From assembly GCF_021917145.1 (NCBI RefSeq), contig NW_025813858.1, forward strand, positions 1 through 64,000: a stretch of 64,000 nt of DNA. Direction: 5' to 3'. Of the stretch, positions 48,490 to 63,905 are shown piece after piece. Origin of the DNA: Hypomesus transpacificus. Its lineage: Eukaryota > Chordata > Actinopteri > Osmeriformes > Osmeridae. Both the position numbers and the translations under genes were made by a program. Within the stretch, counting starts at the first letter, position 1, and the number at the start of each line of letters is the position of its first letter. The notes under the pieces were generated by a model. That model was not told the DNA's origin, ran no database searches, and saw only the letters and a list, made by a program, of their open reading frames with translations.

Positions 48490-48630
48490 CCCCTTCGTTT
48501 AAAACTGTGTGTGGCTATGTGAATGACTTATTAAAACAAACTTAAATGTTTTGTTAAGTGTATGATATGTATTGTTTACTACAGTTTTTTCATTTGCATA
48601 CAGGATTTCTTTTTTTTTATTGTAGTTTCA

Positions 48631-48636
48631 AATAAA
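48631..48636 (+). terminator. poly(A) signal, GJB4-like connexin
   Basis: AAATAAAGCC about 140 bp after the stop codon is a canonical hexamer. Confidence 0.7.
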
Positions 48637-48726
48637 GCCTCATGTTTCTGAATTTTAAACTTTGTGAATTACCTGTTTCAAATCCCATTTCTACAACCAC
48701 ATATTCTACAACTAATAATAATACTG

Positions 48727-48890
48727 AATTAAATTTCCAAGGCGCCTTTCTCGGCACTCAAAGACACCGTACAGAGGTTCAAAAAACATTAAAAGCAGCA
48801 GAAAAATAAAGAATACCACAACATTAAAAACAACAGAAGGAAGCAATGCAATTGACATTAAATGGAAAAAGCAGTTTTACAGAGATGTGT
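48727..48890. mobile_element. interspersed repeat, family undetermined
   Basis: AAGGCGCCTTTCTCGGCACT followed by CAAAGACACCGTACAG and A-rich filler has the look of a widespread fish repeat. No ends or target duplication could be set. Confidence 0.45.
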
Positions 48891-48954
48891 TTTGAAATGG
48901 GGAAATTAATCTATATTTATACTGCATGTCCCCATATGCAAGTGATACGATAAC

Positions 48955-49146
48955 ATTTTACATTTAGTCATTTAGCTTAAGCTGTTATCCAGAGTGAGTT
49001 ACAGTAAGTACAGGGACATTCTCCTGAGGCAAGTAGGGTGAAGTGCCTTGCCCAAGGACACAACGTCATTTTGCATAGCCAGGAATTGAACCGGCAACCT
49101 TCCGATTAGTAGCCCGATACCCTAACCGCTCAGCCATCTGACTCCC
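48955..49146 (-). mobile_element. tRNA-derived SINE
   Basis: Near full-length, with head (GGTTCAATTCC B box), body and tail as in the other copies. Some tail substitutions are present (TTTAGCTTAAGCTG). Confidence 0.9.
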
Positions 49147-51231
49147 CTTAAGGTTCAATAAGACGGGGATGTGGACGGCCCAGAGACAAAATGTTCATGC
49201 GCTCAATAATCTGGATCATTTTCTCATTGCTCATTGAACATTTCACCAACTAGTCAGCAATCAGAATCAGAATTCTTTCAATTACCGGATTCGTTCAATT
49301 ACCGGATTCTTTCAATTACCATTCAACGAATGCTGAGACAAGCATGTAGGCATTTAAATGGACCTCACTGGGGAAAAGCTAACCCAACACAAGTGTACTG
49401 TACACAAAATTGAAGCCAGTATTTGAATTTTCAAGTCAACCAAGTCACATATTGAATCAAGATAAGGGCACTGAAAGGCCTTAATTTATTGCACATGTGG
49501 GCAGTGGAGAACAGGGAGTGGCGATTAAGGACGAGTACAGTGACCACTCCTAAACTGGCAATTTAAAAGTATTCCACACCCATATCTGTCGTCTCTGCCA
49601 GCCTGCGATTGGGTAACAGTGGCTGTTCATGTGAGAGAACTGGTGTGGTGGGGTACATCCCTCCCTCCCAGAAAACAGCACACCTCATTCTGAAAAAAAA
49701 TGACTCAAGCATTGATAACCTCCAAATCTGCTCTCTGTTGGATTGTAATGCTGTTTCTTTATGAATCCATATCTTCGTATCTTGGCTTCCTGGGAGTTTC
49801 CTGTTTGGATTTCAGTTGAATCTTTTCATTTAGTTTAATCTCTGTTTGGAGAGAGGGAGCTCTTGGGTGCCACCGAAACTAAGCTAGCGTGTGTCGATCA
49901 GAGGTGCAAGCAGTACCGATCGACTGATACCAAACTCACCCACCGGGAAAAGCTGAAGCTCTGTTACCATAACAACCCCACCTTTGCCTGCGATTCAATG
50001 CAGACATTCATAGTTAGTTAGAGAAGGCTCACCAGGCAAGAAGTGATAGGATCCAGCCAGTCAATCACAGTTTGTCTCTGATCTGCAGGTATCTACAGAT
50101 CACCCTGGTCTTAGACGGGGTGACAGGAAGCTCGGCTGAAGTTCTGTCTGAGGCAGGGCTGATAGGACCAGTGTGTGGGAGTGTGGATCTCTGTGAGGTG
50201 TGTGGGAGTGTGGATCTCTATGAGGTATGTGACCTATGTGAGGTGTGTTAGAAAGGTGTTGCCGAATTACGGCTTTAAGAAACCTTTGAAAACGACAATC
50301 TTATCAGTCTATTGTGTGAACAACTAACACAAGTCATTACGAGCTGATAAGATTTCAGTAGTATACCCATGTGCAATTTTTATTTTATCCGAACGGATGT
50401 CAAAACATGAAAGACCACACCTTTGAATATGACCCAGAGGTCCAGTGCAAAGACAGTCACACCTGACTGGGGTAGGAGAAGTTAAGACGTAGTATATCTT
50501 GTTTCAATCCGGTTTTATTTTCATTTGGTCCACAGACATCTGAATATGGACAGTGGAGGACACTTGACAGACTAAGTATGAAAACGACTGATAATCACTC
50601 ATTTGCATTTTAATTCCAACACTTTTTCCCTTTGAAGCTGATTTCAACCAATGGAAAAATAAGTTTGCTCTTAAGAGTTTTTTCAAGTGTCATGCAATCA
50701 TATTTCTGGAAATGTTTTCATTCGTGTAGTACATATGTGTTTCATTCTGTAGTGTAGAGCACTTGATGAGGGCTCCAAGGGCAACGGTTTTGATTAAATA
50801 TTAAAGGACACTTTCTTCAAAGCAACCACTCATGAAAAACACTTCAAGAGAGTAAGTGGGGGTGAGAAGTGATTTAAAGACTGCTGGGATCAGAGGAGAA
50901 TAGCAAACAAACATCTTTATTCTAAATTCTATATTTACGTTGACGTTGGCCTACAGTAACACACAGGAGTTCATTTGAAGTTAACGCATACTCTAAACTC
51001 TTTTTATGGTGCATTATTTAGGCCATACTGCAAGTTCTTGCTTTCTCTTAGTTGCTGCTTCTAAATTTGGTTTATCACCCAAAACATTTTGTTTTATATT
51101 ACCTAGATATCTGAAATTCTCGCAGCAAATAAACAAATTATCTTTTATTTTCTTCAGGTTTCTGAAATCAAAGACTAGCATCTCATTGTTGAAACTTTAG
51201 AGGTGAACGGAGAGGATTCGGAACTGCCCTC

Positions 51232-51933
51232 ATGGACTGGTCCAAGTTCCAGGGCCTCCTAAGTGGGGTAAACAAGTACTCCACGGGCTTCGGTCGTATC
51301 TGGCTGTCCGTCGTCTTCGTCTTTAGGGTCATGGTGTTCGTGGTGGCAGCGGAGAGGGTGTGGAGCGACGACCAGAAAGACTTTGACTGCAACACCCGCC
51401 AGCCAGGCTGCACCAACGTCTGTTACAACTACTTCTTCCCCATCTCTCACACTCGTCTCTGGGCCCTCCAGCTCATCTTCGTCACCTGCCCATCGTTCAT
51501 GGTCGTTCTTCACGTGGCGTACCGGGAGGAGCGCGAACGCAAGTATCAGGCCAAACACGGCAACGACGTCCATCTCTATGACAACCCTGGGCAGAAGCAC
51601 GGAGGGCTGTGGTGGACCTACCTCCTCAGTCTCTTCTTCAAAACGATTATCGAGGTGGCCTTCCTCCTCTTGCTGCACCTCATCTACAACAACTTTGACA
51701 TGCCGCGCCGCGTCAAGTGCGACATGAAGCCGTGTCCCAACATGGTAGACTGTTACATCGCACGGCCAACAGAGAAGCGCGTCTTCACCTACTTCATGGT
51801 AGGAGCGTCGGTCATCTGCGTGGTCCTCAACATCAGTGAGATCTTCTACCTGATGGCCATGCGGGGTCAGAAGCTCAGTCACAGGGGCAGGCTCCGTACC
51901 TCCAGGGTAGCGTGTTCGGAGCAAAGATCATAA
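51232..51933 (+). CDS. beta connexin, GJB3-like (Cx31-type), single coding exon
   Basis: An uninterrupted 233-aa frame encodes a complete connexin. [20 protein letters not shown] opens it. The first loop is [12 protein letters not shown] and the second is [12 protein letters not shown], both with canonical cysteine spacing. TM3 follows GGLWWTY, and [15 protein letters not shown] precedes TM4. The cytoplasmic tail is short (about 25 residues, [18 protein letters not shown]), below the usual GJB3 length of about 270 aa overall. It is a tandem neighbour of the GJB4-like gene, as in the mammalian GJB4-GJB3-GJB5 cluster. At the site where the neighbour has its intron this gene is continuous. The reverse-strand 221-codon frame is a shadow. 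Confidence 0.94.
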   Translation: MDWSKFQGLLSGVNKYSTGFGRIWLSVVFVFRVMVFVVAAERVWSDDQKDFDCNTRQPGCTNVCYNYFFPISHTRLWALQLIFVTCPSFMVVLHVAYREERERKYQAKHGNDVHLYDNPGQKHGGLWWTYLLSLFFKTIIEVAFLLLLHLIYNNFDMPRRVKCDMKPCPNMVDCYIARPTEKRVFTYFMVGASVICVVLNISEIFYLMAMRGQKLSHRGRLRTSRVACSEQRS

Positions 51934-52205
51934 GTGCTGTGGGGTCCCAAAGACTGCGATGCGTGAGGTAAACTGCAGTCAAGCCAAAAGTGCCGTAAAT
52001 TATTGTAAATAATGAGTTAAAGAAGACAATGACTTTTAGCCGATGTGCGGCATGTAACCTGAATTAGCTAATTGGCCTATCAATTATTCATGTGAACGTT
52101 TTAAAGCCTACAGAAGCGTACAAGCAAAGTTTTGAATACCCTGACAGTAGCCTACCATACAGTACCATACAGCCTGCATATTGTCATGTCAAGTCATGTT
52201 CACAC

Positions 52206-52211
52206 AATAAA
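52206..52211 (+). terminator. poly(A) signal, GJB3-like connexin
   Basis: CACAATAAACAG lies about 270 bp downstream of the stop codon. Confidence 0.6.
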
Positions 52212-52931
52212 CAGATAAACAAAATATTTTATTCCACTGTTTTGACTCTTGCCCTCAACTTATCTTTGCCATACTTTAATTGCCAATGTAAGTATAGAGC
52301 TGATTTGCAATCATTATTCTCCAAGCATGAAAAAATGCTTGGAGAAAAAATACTAATAATATAGCCTACATCAGGTTATTAGTTAATTTTTACGTGGTGA
52401 TTATTATTGACATTTTAAAAAACTATTAATCGCTTTATAGGATATTCAATATCCTATTGTTACATCTGAGCTCACCTGAGCTGCTGCGATGATCTCATTT
52501 CCCGACGGGGGGCGCTAGTGTTCCATTAAGAAAGCAGAGGATCTTCCAACCACCAACTTCACTCCGGTTCCTCAGTTCTTGAAATAAAGTTATTTAGATT
52601 CCAATAACTAGTATTTATAACACTGTATCAGGGGAAAACCTACAGAATTGTTCTTTTTGACAACCAGACCTACAAAGCGGTTCTGCAAAGAGGAATTTGA
52701 ATTAAGAAGTAAACTGAAAAACGTCATGGGGGGTTGTAGGCGGTAGTTAACTTATGTTTGTAAATGAGTGCACCTGTGGGCGGTCCAGTCCACCTAAAAC
52801 CAGTGCAATCTTCATTCTTCAAGAGCAAGCCAGGCCAGCCAAACTCCGAAGCATAGGCTACACATAGCCTAATCGAAATCACTAGCTGCCTGTGTGGATG
52901 ATGAATTAATCCGGAAACCAAAAGATCCATT

Positions 52932-55900
52932 ATGGCCAAGACAGGTAAATAAATGATGAAGGTAGCATATCTAAATTTGGACGTGGATGAGAACGCATGA
53001 ATGAAATCACGAGTTGCTTACAGTTAGGTTGTGTAACTTAAGATATGCATAGATCTGATAAAGCAATGGTATTTCTGGCAATATGATCAATATAACAAAT
53101 ATAGATTACACACTACGGTGGAGAGGGACAGCATCAATCTTGAGTCCGGGTCACTTGCATGGGTGTGGACGGTAGACTCGTCAGACTGGTCAGACAAATT
53201 CGAACCCTGCAGGTTGTGACTTAACCAGCTGTATACAGGAATGAGAAGAATGCGAATGTTGTCTTTTGGGCTAAGAATAAAACTTCTCCTATGGGAATAC
53301 CCACGCACACACACAAACAAACAAACACACTGGCTTGCCATTCATTAATCATTCATGAAACTGGTTTCAGTTGTCAACCTAACCCATAACTAGTTTGATC
53401 AAGTTTACACACATGCTTACAGTGTGTCTTATATCTGAAGGGTTGTGCATCACGCTAATGCTGTGCACAGATACAGCAGCTGCCTTGGGGGCCTTGCACG
53501 TGTCCTGACGCTCTGTTCAGTGTGCTCCACAACCCTTGGTTGAACGATTTGTGCTTGACCTGTGGGAGGTGTATTCAGCTGATAATGATTAATAACAGTG
53601 ACATCTCCACCGTGGTTTTAACCCCGAGTCTGTGTATCAGGTCAGTATGACAGGAATAGTTCATTTAGAGGACTTTGATCCTTGGGGAAACATGATGTTG
53701 GGTTAGAACAACTTCCACTGAGTCAGCCAAGTGCTTTCTGCTTCCCTCACGTGGATGCACTCAAGCATGCACGCATACAGGCTGCACAGCTTCTCACCAG
53801 GGTGCATCTCTGGGATTTATCTTTGTCAGGGGCATATCTTTTTCATATGTGGGTGTTTTTTTTTTTTATAACCGAGGCTGCAGCCTGGGGGCGGGGGAGG
53901 GGGGGACGGCAACATATTTCTTGTTTTCAGAAAGTGAAATGCCAGGTTTTATATGAGGTAAAATGAAACCTAGGCCCCTGCCTCCATGATACCTCTCTAT
54001 TTATCCCTATCTCTCTCTCCCACGCGCCCTGGCCCTCTCCTCCCCAGGTGTGTGCTGCTCCAGGCTGGACGAGCCCAAGGCTCTGATGAAGATGGGTCTG
54101 AGCATGGTGCTGCTGGGTCACGTCAACTTCCTGCTGGGGGCGCTGGTACACGGGGCCGTGCTCCGACACATCAGCCTGCACAAGGCCAGCTCCCCCGCAC
54201 ACGCTGTCTCCAACGTGATGGCCCTCACCGCTGGCCTCGTGGTGAGACGACGCGTCCCCCGCACGTCCCGCACGCCACATGTCCTGGGTTTTGTGGATGT
54301 TTGTTTCGTATAGTTGTGCGGCGTGATGTATGTGTTGTTGGTAAAGCCTGACAGATGGTAGATGGCAGCGTGCGGTTCTGACTTGAAAACTGTGTGGTTG
54401 ATCTTTGCTTCTTTAGGGAGTGGTTGTTGGGATTCTGGCTGTTATCCTGTCTAAAAACACCAAGAGCAGAATGTTGGTGAGTGTTTCTCTTCTTCCTCTC
54501 CATCCATCTGTCCGTCTTGAAAGATTTACATGTAGTTATTTAGCAGACGTTCTTATCCAGTGTGACTTACAGTAAGTACAGGGACATTCCCCCCGAGGCA
54601 AGTAGGGTGAAGTGCCTTGCCCAAGGACATGTCATTTTTGCACGGCCGGTAATCGAACCAGCAACCTTCTGATTACTAGCCCGATTCCCTAACCGCTCAG
54701 CCATCTGACTTAACGTAAATGTCTTCGAGTGGGAGTTTGTGGTACAGACCCTAAAGACACATTAAAGCACATAAAATTAACAAAACAACAATAATCCTTA
54801 ATAATCATTAAGGTCATCTCTGTCTGCTTTCTTGTCTCTGTCTCTGTCCTTGTCTCCAGTAAATCTTTACTTCCTGCATGCTTTGATCTCCAGAAACTGG
54901 CTCCAGGTTTCTAAGCTCTGTGTCTGGGAATCCAGGCTGAGCACAAGGGATGCAATAGGCTGCTCTTTCTTTCTCTCTTTTTCTTTTTTCTTTCTTTGTC
55001 GTAATTATTCCCTAGTTTTTTGTTACTTTAGAGCTGTCCAGCAGCTCAGGCCAGTGATTTCACTGAGACTAGACAAACTCAAAGGAAACATCAAAGTTAA
55101 CACGACACAGCGAGACTAGGCATGACAGCGCCTCCACTAACTGACATTTATATGTAAGCTTCTTTGCAAAACTTGAGTATGTACTGACAGACACCTGTCT
55201 GTTTGTGTGTCTCTCTCTCTCTCTCTCCTCAGACGTGGTCGTTGTTGACCGTCAGCCTTGCCGCTGGTCTCCTAGCTGCGGCCTCTGTCGTTGGCCTCAC
55301 CGTCTCTGTCGCGACCACTGTACATCAGGGTGGGCGGAGCTTGCTGACTCACTGCCGGTTCCCCGATGCCATTGGCTACTCCAGCATCACCAACGAGTGC
55401 CCCTTCGACCCCACTCGCATCCATGTAGGTCAAGGGGCGTGGGTTGGACATGTGTGAAGTAACCCTCACTCTGACAGCTCTGAGGCTGGGGCTGTCACAT
55501 CCATCTGACTGACACACACCCACTTCAGTCAGTAGCACCTGTCACACGCACACACCGTGTGGATGCGTTGTGTCTCCCATACCGGCAGGGGTTTATTGAA
55601 GGGATGTTCTGGGCTGGGCCTGCTGCTGCCTGGTGGCAAAGTCGCCGACCTGGCCTTGTATTTCACCTCAGGGTCCCCTGCTGTAACCGTGGACGACAGG
55701 ACAGGCTGTCACCTCGGTTTAGCCTCTCTGACTTGGAAACGCCTGCCTCAGCTTTTAAGCCAGGGCGCCGTGACGCGAGCTCTCGTTTCTCTCTGTCGGT
55801 GTTATTCTGTTGTCGATACTGTAACCCGGCGCAGGAGTCGCGTAGAGATCATTCAAGATGAGCTGAGGTCATTTTTTTTGACAGTTTGGATTCTGAGACA

Positions 55901-56666
55901 GTTATATCTAAGATACGTTCTTGCAGAACTCTGTGGTTTCCAGGGTGTTTCAGCATGTATGCCAGAGAAAAATCCAGAATCAGACAAAACAATAAAAAAA
56001 AAAAATGCATTTATGTGTATTCTGAACCTGATATTATTCTCAGATTTAGCAGCTTTTTGTGAATCATGTGCCCCACACTCTTCAATAAGGCCCCCTCCCC
56101 TTGCAACTCTGAAAATGACAGCTCTATAACAACTAGACTGGTCTGAAACTCTAAATCGCTCTAAAACCTACCCATGTACTCTTCCTCTCCTCCCTACCGT
56201 CTCCAGAGTACCACTCTGATCCTCTGGGTTCCCCTCATCGCCACCTGTGCGGTCCAGCTGGTGTTTGTGTCTCGGTGCCTGGCCGTGTGCATCTCCTTCC
56301 TGGGACTGGCCCGCTGCCCTCGTGAGACCAGACCCCAAGCGGGCCCCGGAGCCTCTAAAACGGTGAGGCTGGACCCCCTCACGGATCTCCCACTCTCTCA
56401 GTACCTTGGGCCGCATCTCAATCCTCCCCCTTGGTGTGTTTCAGATCTTGGTGGAGCCTATTGAGGCGTCCCCCCTCCCTCACACCTTTCCCCGGCAGCA
56501 CCGTACTCGGCCGCCTCTTCCTCGCTTCCTGTCGGAGCGGCAGCCTCTTCGTCCCCAGCAGCCCCGGCCGGGCCCCAGGGAGGAGGCCAGGGAGGAGGCC
56601 AGGACGCCAGAGCAGCACGAGCTGCTGGACAGAGCATCTCTCCAGAGGTCCAGCTTCTGGGTCTGA
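52932..56666 (+). CDS. tmem54: TMEM54 (four-pass membrane protein of the TMEM54/KRTCAP3 family)
   Basis: Six exons (52,932-52,944; 54,048-54,241; 54,417-54,476; 55,233-55,424; 56,207-56,362; 56,445-56,666) join in frame to give 278 aa. Exon 1 encodes only MAKT. Four hydrophobic segments follow: KMGLSMVLLGHVNFLLGAL, a second ending GVVVGILAVIL, WSLLTVSLAAGLLAAASVVG, and LILWVPLIATCAVQLVF. The family signature CPFDPTRI lies in the second extracellular loop, with a paired-looking Cys (HCRFPD). The C-tail is Pro/Arg/Glu-rich and ends in SSFWV. Human TMEM54 and KRTCAP3 are paralogues. SNP-like similarities go both ways, but adjacency to hpca, as on human 1p35, favours TMEM54. Its molecular function is poorly known. 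Confidence 0.88.
54524..54710 (-). mobile_element. tRNA-derived SINE in tmem54 intron 3
   Basis: Near full-length copy antisense to tmem54, about 47 bp downstream of the exon 3 donor. The B box reads GGTTCGATTAC. Confidence 0.9.
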
Positions 56667-57086
56667 GGGAGGGGGGGGGGGGTCGACTCGTTCGGTTAAA
56701 CCCACAACCCTGGGGGAAGCCGTACCTCATACAAGCTGTGAACTGACCGTTTTTTTTGTTTTGTTTTTTGCTGTTGATTGTACTCTTGCTGCCTTACTTT
56801 GTGACAGTTACTCACTGTGTCATTACATCTCAAAGCTGTTTGTTTACATGCAGGACAGTTTTGTTTCTGAAGTGTGTGTGTGTGTGTAATTCTGTGTTGT
56901 CATGTGTGTGTGTAATTCTGTGTTGGCTCAGCTGGTTCTGTCTGACTGGTTGAAACTGAACTAGCCCAGCTGTCTGAGGACCTGCTGTCTTAAGGGCCTG
57001 GCTACACATGGTAGTGACTGCTGCGTGACTGTGACGCAGCATGTCTTAGTGACGTTTGAAAAGAACACAGACATGGCTGAATTGTA

Positions 57087-57092
57087 TTTATT
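57087..57092 (-). terminator. candidate poly(A) signal of hpca
   Basis: TTTATT on plus is AATAAA on minus, 2.2 kb past the hpca stop. No nearer AATAAA was found on minus, so the long A-rich region 57.1-59.3 kb is plausibly hpca 3' UTR. Confidence 0.35.
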
Positions 57093-57099
57093 GTTCCTA

Positions 57100-57105
57100 A
57101 ATAAA
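57100..57105 (+). terminator. poly(A) signal, tmem54
   Basis: CTAAATAAAAGTTGG lies about 435 bp past the tmem54 stop. It is the only AATAAA in that stretch. Confidence 0.65.
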
Positions 57106-57539
57106 AGTTGGTATCTCAACAGCCTGTCTGTAAGAATCAGGGGGCTTCAGACTGTCACCTGAAAGCATCACAGTTGATCCTTACTTCCGATAGTAAAGAC
57201 CTGACGAGATTTCACACAAACACACCCCAGGCTGTCGGTCTGTCCTTTATATCCAAAACTACATCAATCCGCAACATCGCGGCACTTTCGAACAGCAAGT
57301 TGCTGAGAGGGAAAGAATACGACAGACACCGTTTTGAAACACAGAAGGTATATTTGTCACCAAATTCGGATCCAACGGAACACACATGACATCCTCGCAC
57401 GAGGTTTTCATGCAACAGAAAAAAGGAAGAAAAAACAAAAAAAACGGGTCAATTTCTTTTATACCAAACACAAGGTACCGTAACTGAGGCAGGCAAAGAA
57501 CAGGTTTGGTGAGCGGTGGGTAGCAGATGCTTCACCCAG

Positions 57540-57552
57540 CCACTAGAGGGCA
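57540..57552 (+). promoter_or_regulatory. CTCF-like motif between tmem54 and hpca
   Basis: CCACTAGAGGGCA, followed by GAG, is a strong match to the CTCF core (CCASYAGRKGGCA pattern). It lies within the putative hpca 3' UTR between two convergent genes. Motif match only. Confidence 0.45.
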
Positions 57553-57934
57553 GAGAAAGCACTAGTGCGGTACAGCTGCAGAACACTACCGGTAGAAGTT
57601 GCTTATTTGGTACAGATCTCAGATCAGACCATGGTTCCCTCCCCTAGTGGTTAAAGGACATAGTGAGGAGAGGTTAAACTGATGTGGACCTGTGGTTGGA
57701 CTAACATACGAATCTGTCAGATTTAAAACCACTGGAGGAAAGAACCGAACCAACCCACAATCAGCACCTAGAAGCAGATTCTGCCGAAAAATGCATTTCT
57801 GCTTATAAACTACAACCGAAAAAGATAGAAAAGCATTCGGATAGAGTGATGAACAAGCCCTTAGTGTGTTCCCTTGTCTACTGAAAGAGGGTGGGGGCTC
57901 TGTCCCAAAGTGTGTGTGAGAGACACGTGCACGT

Positions 57935-57935
<1 letters not shown>

Positions 57936-57973
<38 letters not shown>

Positions 57974-57976
57974 CTG
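57936..57976. repeat. (AC)n microsatellite
   Basis: About 17 AC units preceded by GTGCACGTGCAC, inside the putative hpca 3' UTR. Confidence 0.95.
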
Positions 57977-59338
57977 AGACAACATCCGCCATTGTCTTTT
58001 GTGCCCAGTCTCCTTTGGTACAGGTGAGTGTTGAAGATATTGGAGGTACAAAGCAATACAGAGGTTTGTGTGTGTGTGTTTGTTCAGTTGTCTGCCATGC
58101 AGTGTAATCTGACTACCTGTGACAAAAGTTCTGCTCTGAAATGTTAAAAGAAAATAATTCAAAATACAGAAACGATATGAAAAAACAAAATGATAATACT
58201 GAAAAGTTAGCCAGGACTCAAGCCTACAGTGCACAAAAAGCGCACCCTCATTTCGTTCACACACACGCGCACAACTAAACACACTCAAGGCGGCTCAAAT
58301 GATATGTCCAACTACATAATGGAATCATCGATGAACATTTTTTTTTTTTCTCCTAGATTTCAATCCCTGCACATGTGGAATCTTAGAAATCCCATCTAAG
58401 ACAAGCAGATAATTATGGAATCTTCAAAGAATAAGTATCTCAAACTCTCTCATTTACACACACACATACACACACTCCTTAAAACCCACTTGGGAAATGG
58501 TCATCTTCAATGATATCAGTGTATCGAAATCAAAACCACATGAACGAAAAAGAAAATAAATAAAAACGACATGATGAAAAAACAGCTATGTACAAAAAAT
58601 TAAAAAAAAACAACAAAAAAAGATAAAATATCAAACATCGATTAAAATCCCACTTGGATCTTCATAAGCCTTCTTCTCCTTGGTAAGAAAGATCATATAG
58701 CAGGAAAATCCCAACTTAATCTCTCCCTGTAGTCGGATGTTACTCCTCGGTTAACAGCTACGGAGAACTATAACACGCTACATAATACTGCCTTCCAATG
58801 CAAGAGTTTACGTTATATAAAGACAAATACACTTGCCTATTCATCTGATGGTGTCATATACATATATATGCATTATATATACACATAACCATGGATATAA
58901 AAGTGGAAGAGGCGAGCCGTGTCCAGGAGAAACAGATGAGAACACATAGGGCCATGCATGGTTCTCGACACGGTACGGTTCCTTCTCTCATTAACAATCC
59001 GGGCGATTCCCGTCAAAAATGGCCGACCGTCGGACTTGCGTCGGACTTGCGTGAGAGAGACACGCGGGAAGGTGGAGCAGAACGCTATGGCAACCGTTGT
59101 TGTGTTTTGCTTCTCAGTTGATCTTTGTTTAATAATGTATACATGTCCCTTCCATTGTGTTTTTTCTTAAATTAAAATGATGCCACTTTTCTTTTTTTTT
59201 TTCTTCCTCTTTTCTCTTAGAATTCTCCATCTCCTCCATCTTGTACACAAAAAAAGACATGAGAGACGAGAACCATCATGCGTTGATTTTGAGAGACTGT
59301 TTCCGTAGCAACGGGGGAGTGGGAGGGGGGCTGTGGGC

Positions 59339-62907
<3,569 letters not shown>

Positions 62908-63663
62908 CTGAGAGACAGAGACAGAAAGAGAGGGCGAGAGACAGAGGGCGAGAGAGATAGGAGACAGTCAATGGGATCGATTGGCTTCCTTGAACATATA
63001 AATAAAATAAAAAACCCTGTCCTGACTCAGATCGGGGAGTCCATCTCCTGGTTGAGATATAGGGGAAGGTTGGAGGAGATGAGAAAGTGGAAAGTGTTAC
63101 ATGGAAACTCATCTTCTGATTTGACTCATTTCACACGTGTTTCCTCATCTCTTTTCCGACAGCCAGCTCCTGGACAGGTGTGGAAAAGGTGAACAGGTCA
63201 GAGAGGTGGTGTCTCAAGCTTCACATTTCCACTCCATATGGGAGATATGTCTGGAGATGTAGGCCTTTCTGATTCCCTACATCTGCCTTGCCAGAGCTAC
63301 CCCTCGCGTTTACAATTCTCGTCCATGAGATCCTCTTCCCCTCTGTAGACTTTGTGTAATCTGTGTGAAGTGGATGCCATTAACACCACTTTGGCTCTGT
63401 AAACCCCCTCGACCCCTCAGGCTGAACCCAGGGGTCAGGGGTCAGCATGGAGCTCTGGAGAGGTGCACCGCAAGTAGGATGAAAAGACTCTCATCCACCA
63501 TGAGTCACCGGGCTACTAATGCAGATTTCATCGCCACACATACACACACGAGTGACAGCGAGGCCTCTTCATCACCTAAAGAGGCCATTATAGAACGGGC
63601 CTGGCAGGGACAGGACGGGGGACGCTAGGTTTGTGAGGACGCAGGGCAGAAGCGGAGAGATGG

Positions 63664-63905
63664 CCACCGTGGGTCAGAGATGCAGACCAGCTGCAGTGCA
63701 GACCCACCGTGGGTCAGAGATGCAGACCAGCTGCAGTGCAGACCCACCGTGGGTCAGAGATGCAGACCAGCTGCAGTGCAGACCCCCCGTGGGTCAGAGA
63801 GATGCAGACCAGCTGCAGTGCAGACCCACCGTGGGTCAGAGATGCAGACCAGCTGCAGGGCAGACCCAGGGTGGGTCAGAGAGATGCAGACCAGCTGCAC
63901 GGTAG
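63664..63905. repeat. 40-bp tandem repeat, six copies, in hpca intron
   Basis: The unit includes ACCCACCGTGGGTCAGAGA, then TGCAGACCAGCTGCAGTGCA. Copies 1-3 are nearly identical at 40 bp, and copies 4 and 6 gain an extra GA. Each unit holds the palindrome CCCACCGTGGG and the palindrome-rich CAGCTGCAG. There are no spacers, so this is not a CRISPR-like array. Confidence 0.95.

Larger units (their letters stand above)
48640..51231. other. interval between the two connexin genes
   Basis: No coding sequence is recognised. It holds an interspersed repeat (48.73-48.89 kb), a SINE (48.96-49.15 kb) and a triplicated 18-bp word TTCTTTCAATTACCGGA (49,270-49,320). A TTTTCTTCAG at 51,149-51,158 could be the acceptor of a 5' UTR intron for the downstream connexin. 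Confidence 0.5.

Noticed and set aside
51259-51924. 221-codon open frame on the minus strand
   Set aside because: It is the shadow of the GJB3-like connexin; the plus frame has all connexin motifs.
55557-56129. 190-codon plus-strand frame between tmem54 exons 4 and 5
   Set aside because: It lies in an intron, begins at a non-ATG codon and has no similarity to TMEM54 or other known domains.
63664-63905. Possible CRISPR-like array
   Set aside because: Direct tandem copies without spacers in a vertebrate intron; it is a minisatellite.
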